DNA of 64,000 nt, from positions 66,216,867-66,280,866 of the forward strand of contig OZ020303.1 in the NCBI GenBank assembly GCA_963971305.1, written 5' to 3'. The position numbers and the translations under genes were made by a program. Positions 58,193 through 64,000 of this stretch are shown here, piece by piece; position 1 is the stretch's first letter, and each line of letters starts with the position of its first letter. Origin of the DNA: Arcuatula senhousia. Taxonomy: Eukaryota > Mollusca > Bivalvia > Mytilida > Mytilidae. The notes under the pieces are model-generated. The model worked only from the letters and a program-made list of their open reading frames with translations. It did not search any database and was not told the DNA's origin.

Positions 58193-58736
58193 CCTCCCAC
58201 TCGTAAGAGAGGGGGCTATATTGCAATCACCTTGTCCGTCCGTAACAAACTTTCGTAACCAATTTCTCGGCTTCTACTGAAGGGATTGATTTCAAATTTG
58301 GTAAACAGCTTTAGCATGATGAGTTGTATCGTGCTTCCTCTTTCCAGGTCAGTCGCGCATCCACTTCCCCTTTTCTGAACCGACTTAGACTTTTTAAAGG
58401 GTCAAAAATAGAAATATTTTCGTAACAGATTTCTCGGCTTTTACTAAAGGGATTGATCATGCCTCCCCTCTCCAGGTCAGTCGCACATCCACTACCTGTT
58501 TTCTGAGCTGACTTAGCCATTTTTAAGGCTCAAAAATAGAATTTTTTTTCGCAACAGATTTCACGGCTCCTACTATAGAGATTGATTTCAAATATGGTTT
58601 ACAGCTTTAGCATGATGAGTTGCATCATGCCTCCCCTTTTCAGGTCAGTCGCACATCTACTTACTGTTTTTTTTTTGAGTGGTCGAGTGGGGGTATTCTT
58701 AGCACGACTAAGTGCAACCCCTTGTTTTGTCTAATA
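58193..58736 (+). mobile_element. HINE-like element, family D
   Basis: CCTCCCACTCG head and CGAGTGGGGGTATTCTTAG near the tail form subterminal inverted repeats; it ends CCCCTTGTT. The head has CTTGTCCGTCCGT; about three units contain TTTCTCGGCTTCTACTGAAG, TTGATTTCAAATTTGGTAAA and CAGGTCAGTCGC(A/G)CATCC. Same plan as families A-C but little shared sequence. Confidence 0.7.
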
Positions 58737-58850
58737 CTTATAGCATCTTTATGCCCCGCAACTACATGTCGGGGACGATTAAGTTTTGCTCAATTAAGTG
58801 TTCGCCTGTATACATATGTAAGATTAATTGATAATTTTTTAGCTCACCTG

Positions 58851-58990
58851 ACCCAAAGGGTCATGTGAGCTAATGCCATCACTTGGCGACCGTCGTCCGT
58901 CTGTCCGTCGTCCGTCCGTCCGTTAGCTTTTTCAAAAGTTAACTCCTCTCTCTGACACCATAAGTCCAAATGGCTTTCCATAAATTACAA
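58851..58990 (+). mobile_element. HINE-like family A, 5' fragment
   Basis: AGCTCACCTGACCCAAAGGG, GTGAGCTAATGCCATCACTT and a GTCCGTC run, then loss of similarity after about 140 bases. Confidence 0.65.
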
Positions 58991-59107
58991 ATGAATTACA
59001 TTGCATTACTATGATTAAATCTGAAAATGAAGATTGGTCAGTAAAATAAATTTTCCGCATTTTATAGTAGGTTTATGAAATTATGATACCATAAACATAT
59101 TGTTCTA

Positions 59108-59866
59108 AACAAGAGGCTCCCAGGAGCCTGAATCGCTCACCTGGTCCTCATGTCAACCCTATGAAGACTTTTGTATAGCTGAATGAGCTGAATGTTTTAG
59201 CAAGAAAAGGCTTTTCTCTATCTGCAAAAGTTCCATTTTAAATAAGCAAAAAACACTACTATTCAACTTTTAAGGGGCTGTAACCCCTTATAGGGGTTAT
59301 CTGACAAATTCGACCCTATGGAGACTTTTGTAGAGCTAAAAGAGCTGAACATTTAAGCAAGCAACAGCTTTTCTCTATCTCCAATAGTTTTCATTCTATA
59401 GGCCAAAAGCAATATTTTTCGCCTTTAAGGGGGTGTAACCCCTATAAGGGGTCATCTGACAACTTTAACCTTATGAAGACTTTTGTAGAGCTAAATGAGT
59501 TGAATATTTAAGCAAGCGACAGTTTTTCTCTATCTGCAATAGTTTTCATTTGATAGGCCAAAAACACTATTTTTCGCCTTTAAAGGGCTGTAACTCCTAT
59601 AAGGGGTCATCTGACAACTTCGACCCAATGGAGACTTTTGTAGAGCTTTTGATTCTGAAGAGCCTAAGATCCTTCGGATTTTTCTATCTGTTATGGTTGC
59701 TGAGTTATAAGCCATTTTAAGTGATTTTTCCTATGTTCTATTTTTAGTAACAACGGCCATGTTTTGTATCGAATTATTTTAAAATGAGGATCGTTTGTTG
59801 ACAACATGTTATGTATCATTCCTGCAAAGTTTCAGTTAAATTGCTTCAGTGGTTTCAGAGAAGAAG
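59108..59866 (-). mobile_element. HINE-like family A, minus strand, 5' truncated
   Basis: Read on the minus strand it ends in GGCTCCTGGGAGCCTCTTGTT at 59128-59108, with four units of CAGATGACCCCTTATAGG type (GGGTCATCTG or GGTTATCTG on plus at about 59296, 59450 and 59605). The AGCTCACCTG head is absent; similarity stops near 59866 at the CTTCTCTGAAACCACTG block. Confidence 0.7.
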
Positions 59867-60084
59867 ATGTTGATTGATATTCACTTGGTTTTTTATGTGC
59901 ATGCTTTAATGTTTTCTGTTTCTTCCTGTCGTTCCCGTTTATGTTTACTGGTTTGGACTTTCGACCTTCAAACCCCATTTGTATACATCTCTGGTTCCCC
60001 AACCAAATTGCAATTAAGGAAAAATGAGAGAATTGATTAATCGTCCCTGACATGTCGCGGGGCAAACGACAAATCTCAAGCTTC

Positions 60085-60470
60085 CTTAAAGCCCCCATCA
60101 CACTGACCACGATCTTACTACACTCTCCACGACCTCCACGATCTTAATGATCGTAGTAGAGTCGCGACGATTGTGTTAAAGCGTAGCCAGTGTGCAAGTA
60201 CGACAGTACTACGACTTCAGTACGATTGTTCACGGGGAATTTATTTTCAATTGTCAAATCAAGTACGATGCTACTACGACCACCACGAGTGCAGTACGTT
60301 GCTTCAGCGACTTTGCTACGATCATACTACGATTATACCACGACTAGTTACGACCTTCCTACGCATGTTCTACGATCACGCTACGCTTTTACTACGCTCG
60401 TACTACGCTCGGTACGATTCCACTACGCTAACAAAGACTCCTCTACGATCGGTCGAACTTAAGTTTCATC
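60085..60470 (+). repeat. TACGA-motif-rich region, plus orientation
   Basis: More than twenty TACGA/TACGC words, mostly as ACTACGA, CTACGATC, CCACGA or GTACGA, spaced roughly 8-15 bases. It begins near AAGCCCCCATCACACTGACC. The pattern is irregular rather than a true tandem array. Possibly the subterminal repeat region of a DNA transposon; two open frames here (rich in Tyr, Asp, Ser, Thr) come from the motif itself. Confidence 0.55.
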
Positions 60471-60485
60471 GAACTTAAATTTCAA

Positions 60486-60899
60486 AACTGTTATTACCTA
60501 ATATAATAAAATTTCTTTTCTATTAACTATATTTTAATTTTGACCATTATCACATTCTACCAGGCAATAGAAATGTGTTCTATTGCCTGTTGACGTTCTA
60601 TTGCCTGATGACATTTTGACCTCAAATTTGATTGGACGATTTATAAACATGAATATTAATGATCTATTCCGGCTATACGTGAAGTCCGTACAACTGCAAA
60701 GTCTGTTTGTGTGTGTTCTGGTTTAAACTGGCTGGTCTGTCATGACTTCCATAATAGGTCGTACAACAAAATGTAGTTCAAAAGGTCATTAATTAAACCC
60801 AATCTTTTTTTTCAAAAGTATATGGAAAAAATAACCTATATTTTCTTTCAACACAACGTCTAATAATTTTATTAAAAAATATTAGGTAATAAAACAGTT
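60486..60899. mobile_element. Foldback/MITE with AACTGTTATTACCTAATATA ends
   Basis: AACTGTTATTACCTAATATA at 60486-60505 and TATTAGGTAATAAAACAGTT at 60880-60899 pair with one indel. The interior has the small palindrome AGGCAATAGAA...TTCTATTGCCT at about 60562-60585. Confidence 0.55.
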
Positions 60900-60906
60900 A
60901 TTGATT

Positions 60907-61057
60907 GTGTAGCAATGCAATAGATCAGAACTATTTTCCCCTTGGTATCCAGATAAGCTCAATGTTCTATTGCCCTCAGCCTACGGTTCGGGCGATAGAA
61001 CATTAAGCTAATCTGGATACCTCGGGGAAAATATTCTGATCCATTGCCTGGCTACAC
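60907..61057. repeat. 151-bp near-perfect palindrome
   Basis: GTGTAGC at the left pairs with GCTACAC at the right; inward, TTTTCCCC / GGGGAAAA, GGTATCCAGATAAGCT / AGCTAATCTGGATACC and TGTTCTATTGCC / GGCGATAGAACA continue the pairing around a loop of about 15 bases (CTCAGCCTACGGTTCG). Confidence 0.75.
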
Positions 61058-61526
61058 ATTAAATAACTGTATAATGTGTTTCCTTTAACATGTTAAGCAA
61101 CATAAATTAAGGTGAATTCAATACGTGCAAGTACCTTCTGTAAATCCATTTTATCTTACCGTAAAATTTCTGTATGTATTATTTGAAAATGATATCCTAT
61201 CTCACGAATTGGTCACATATACACATCAGTTGTCTAAATTTGCATATGTTGCGCACCCCAGTTAAAATTTAACCAATTTTTACCAATACATTAATTAAAG
61301 AATTCATATATTTTCATATTCAATATAAGAAATTTTATAAATTTGCAACATGCATTTAATTTGTTAGACATGTGCGAGGTCAACAAAACTACGGTCTGTG
61401 AAATTTTAAAAATAAACAATATGATATGAAAAGCGCTCTGTTTTCAAATTGATGAATGATTTGTCTGCTGCTTTATCGACAAAATGACATATTGGGTAAC
61501 GGGCCGTCGGAAGTATTCTTATAAGC

Positions 61527-61885
61527 ACAGGCGTTTGGGTCTAGAATTTCATTTTTTTATTTATTGTGTGCATATACTCGCTAAATTATGGAAGCCTATT
61601 AGTGCCAAATAAGACTGAAACATTTTTTATTTATCAGTAGACCGCCACTTAATAAATGGCGGCCGCCATATAATTAACTGGCGGTCGCCATTTATTAAGT
61701 GGCGGTCTCCTGATAAATGAAAATGTTTCAGTCTTTTTTGGCACTAACGGGCTTCCATACTAAATTACCACTTGTAAATTACTATTTCCACGTGGAAATT
61801 ATAAAATCTATATATAAAATGGGGGAAATATTTTTTATAAACACACAATAAATAAAATAATTAAATCCTAGACCCAAACGCCTGT
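61527..61885. mobile_element. 359-bp foldback element
   Basis: ACAGGCGTTTGGGTCTAG and CTAGACCCAAACGCCTGT end it. The arms stay complementary through TTTATTTATTGTGTG, GGAAGCC(T/C)(A)(T)TAGTGCC, GACTGAAACATTTT and GACCGCCACTTAATAAATGG, meeting at GCGGCCGCCATATAATTAAC. No target-site duplication was found. Non-coding MITE-type hairpin. Confidence 0.75.
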
Positions 61886-62094
61886 CCATGTATGTCCTTT
61901 AATTAACATCAAAATCGAGACTCGTTGAATATGGTTTTTTAAAATATGTATTTTATTTTATTTTTGTTATGTTTAAACTTGTGGCTTCTAAAATCTAGGG
62001 AGACATTTGCTGCTGAAAATGGTTATAAGGCTAGGCCAAATGATTCTTTTTTACATTTGATATGTCAGTGCAAGAGACAATTGTTACATGTAAA

Positions 62095-62386
62095 ACGTAG
62101 AAAGATCTTGGTAGAATCGTACTGAGAACGCCAAGGGCGTGGTAGCGTCGTAGTGTTGTCGTGGTATGATCTTATAGGTCGTAGAATCATCGCGGTACGA
62201 TCGTATCTAGGTCGTACTATAATCGTGGTATGATCGTGACGAGAGCGCAGCTCTAGCGTAGTGGCATCGGCTGTCAATTAAGGTACGTTCTTACCACGAT
62301 TGTTCCACGACATTACTACGACAAATGACGACTCAGTACGCTGTTAGTACGCTCTATTTTCACCACGACTGCACTACGATTGTTTT
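62095..62386. repeat. TACGA-motif-rich region with switch of orientation
   Basis: 62095-62275 carries the motif inverted (TCGTAG, TCGTAC, TCGTGG); from 62282 to 62386 it is in plus orientation (TACGTTC, CCACGA, CTACGA). The switch falls at about 62277-62283 (GTCAATTAAGGTACG). With the plus block at 60085-60470 this gives plus, minus, plus order. Confidence 0.55.
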
Positions 62387-62398
62387 GAACATGTTTAT

Positions 62399-62485
62399 AT
62401 GAATCCTGGGTTTTACAAGCAAGTTATACTACAGTTTAACGAGCATTTCCCATGGTCGATGTTGGCTTTGTATATGCAAATTCAG
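62399..62485 (+). pseudogene. MNPG-peptide relic, plus strand
   Basis: ATG 62399 opens MNPGFYKQVILQFNEHFPWS, then MLALYMQIQ before merging with a repeat. Shares MNPGxYKQVxLQF with the minus-strand relic at 58036-58095. Immediately follows the TACG-motif region, so it may be the start of a transposon-borne gene. Family not recognised. Confidence 0.4.
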
Positions 62486-62620
62486 TTGCGGATCCAGAAT
62501 TTCTGAAAAGAGGGGACCCACTGATTGGCCTAAGAGGGAACCCGCTTTGATCATGCTGATCATTTCCTATATATTCAACTTTTTTTCGCCAAAGGCAGCC
62601 CCCCCCCTGGATCCGCCTAT
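62483..62620. mobile_element. Degenerate hAT-like MITE
   Basis: CAGTTGCGGATCCAGA and CCTGGATCCGCCTATG are imperfect inverted ends. Resembles the fragment at 34330-34520. Flanking duplication not clear. Confidence 0.5.
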
Positions 62621-64000
62621 GAAAAAATAAGTTCTCTGATTGGTTTTGTTGCTGTGTTTGTCATTTGGCTTTGTATTGTTGATGGACTTTGATATGTGTG
62701 TGATAGCTCCTTCTAGTAGTGCAGGGGAATACATTGGAGCACTGCTACGGTTGACTAACTTCTGGGGTTTTTTTGGGTAGTTTTTACGTGTGTTGTTGTG
62801 TCTCTTTGGTACCTTAGGATCTTAGGAAGAAAAGCTTATAAAAAGAAACCAGACAACTGGTTCTAGTTTATTTATAAGAATACACTGAGAGAAATAATTG
62901 GTAGATTTACCGATTAAGATAGTAATCATTTGATAAGAATTAGTAAATTTGATAATTACGATGTAGATTAGTATAGCCCAGTATGTATTGTATCAAATTG
63001 CAGAATCACGTGTGTCAATTAATTATCTGATAAAGAAAACGCGGTTTTCAAGACAAAGAAACGGCGTGGTCAGCCATTATCAGCCGGACGTGCATCGAAG
63101 GAAGAACTTTATAAATTGCTTCTTTTCATTTTTATCCTGAATGTAAGTAGATTTATTTTTTTAAGCGAATTTATGTTACATTTATTATATTATTGTGCAT
63201 AATTTTAATTTTGATATACATGTCTAAACGATAAACACATACATTCTCAAGTTCGTTCAAGCCTCATTCTATTTTTATTTTATCATCTCTGTTCCTTGTA
63301 TTTGTTATGTTTTGCTCTAAATTTATAGTCTAAATACATGAAATAGTTAATTTAATGTAAATTAAACCTTGCAGTCGATTACGAAATTGTAAGTTACTTA
63401 ATATTTTATTCAGATTATCAACATGATCAACATCAAGATGGAGAGAGCTTGACATAAACATGATAAAGTAGCCATTGGAAGCAATCAAAAAGCAAAAAGC
63501 AAAATCTAGAGGCGAAGGGAGTGAAAGATCAGCTTGTGATATACGGGACAAAAGGAGATAGAAAATGTAAGTAGTTTTTAATGTAAAGTGTTGATGCAAC
63601 TAAAAAAACTAACAAATAATAGAGTATGTAAATATTGTTTGGAAAAAAGCACAGACATGGACTTTATTATACATGTATATGAACCACGTACCTTTTTCTT
63701 TAAGATGAGTCGATTTAAATTGTATTCTTGGTCTTAATTGTCATTTCTATACATATTACATCATAATCTACTATCCAAACTTGTTTCACTCATATTAAAA
63801 TTTTATTTTGTTAGAGATATCAGAGAAAAGGGGGGGGGGTCTTATATAAAGTCCCTGTTCCAAGTGCCTGTGGTAAAACTATTCTAGATGCATTGTTTTT
63901 AACAATACACAAAAGCTTATGCTAAAACTCAATAACTCAGAAGCACAATTTATCTACAATTATCAAAATAATATTTACAAATCTGAATAAAAATGCAGTG
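62621..64000 (+). other. Possible 5' non-coding exons of a downstream gene
   Basis: A stretch ending TTTTATCCTGAAT before GTAAGTAG (exon end 63142) and a block from ATTATTTTATTCAG (exon start 63414) to GAGATAGAAAAT before GTAAGTAG (exon end 63566) both have strong splice sites on the plus strand. No long frame: the second block contains short ATG frames closed by TGA/TAA. If real they would be 5' UTR exons of a gene to the right. Confidence 0.3.

Larger units (their letters stand above)
58749..60068. mobile_element. Inverted pair of family C-like ends around family A copies
   Basis: ATGCCCCGCAACTACATGTC, GGGGACGATTAAG at 58749-58785 and the inverted TTAATCGTCCCTGACATGTC, GCGGGGCA at about 60035-60065 frame this block. 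Inside are family A fragments in both orientations. Either a composite, or two ends of one element filled by later insertions. Confidence 0.5.

Noticed and set aside
60173..60478. Two overlapping frames of 90-101 codons rich in Tyr, Asp, Ser, Thr and Leu
   Set aside because: The composition is a direct translation of the TACGA/CTACGA words in three frames.

Overview
The window looks like nuclear DNA of a marine invertebrate, most likely a bivalve mollusc. It is AT-rich and intron-rich, has the short TACATGTA palindromes common in molluscan DNA, and is packed with non-autonomous elements of the molluscan 'AGCTCACCTG...' type. There are no bacterial features such as operons. Two protein-coding genes are convincing; nearly everything else is mobile DNA in various states of decay. 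|| Layout. 1-9.3 kb: no gene; one small MITE with a target-site duplication, then tandemly repeated Helentron/HINE-like elements, one of them sitting inside a MITE with a 10-bp TSD (5854-7625). 9.4-11.2 kb, minus strand: an intact one-coding-exon TRIM-like gene (two B-boxes, coiled coil, NHL-like propeller, no RING). 11.8-13.0 kb: three head-to-tail 384-bp units, each carrying a type I hammerhead ribozyme fold, the architecture of an animal retrozyme. 14.4-16.6 kb: a broken Penelope-like reverse transcriptase. 16.9-18.3 kb: fragments of non-LTR retrotransposons. 19.9-26.1 kb: repeats and MITEs. 26.2-40.9 kb, plus strand: a complete Disabled (Dab) endocytic adaptor gene of ten coding exons (848 aa predicted), with PTB domain, YDVP site, clathrin box, GFG-rich stretch, NPF and nine DPF motifs. 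Its fourth coding exon is preceded by ten 47-bp tandem copies of its own 3' splice site and first 36 coding bases. 41.5-43.0 kb: probable 3' UTR. 43.7-57.3 kb: a duplicated segment containing a nested pile of transposons (HINE, then a 9-bp-TSD MULE-like element and two TTAA-flanked elements with THAP remnants). 58.2-62.5 kb: further HINE families, a TACG-motif-rich element and three large foldbacks. 63.1-63.6 kb: possible 5' non-coding exons of a gene beyond the window. || How it fits together. The Dab gene would link NPxY-bearing receptors to clathrin and AP-2; the TRIM-like protein is unrelated to it. The retrozyme array and the Penelope-like RT lie 1.5 kb apart, which fits the proposed dependence of retrozymes on Penelope-like RTs, but this copy of the RT is dead.
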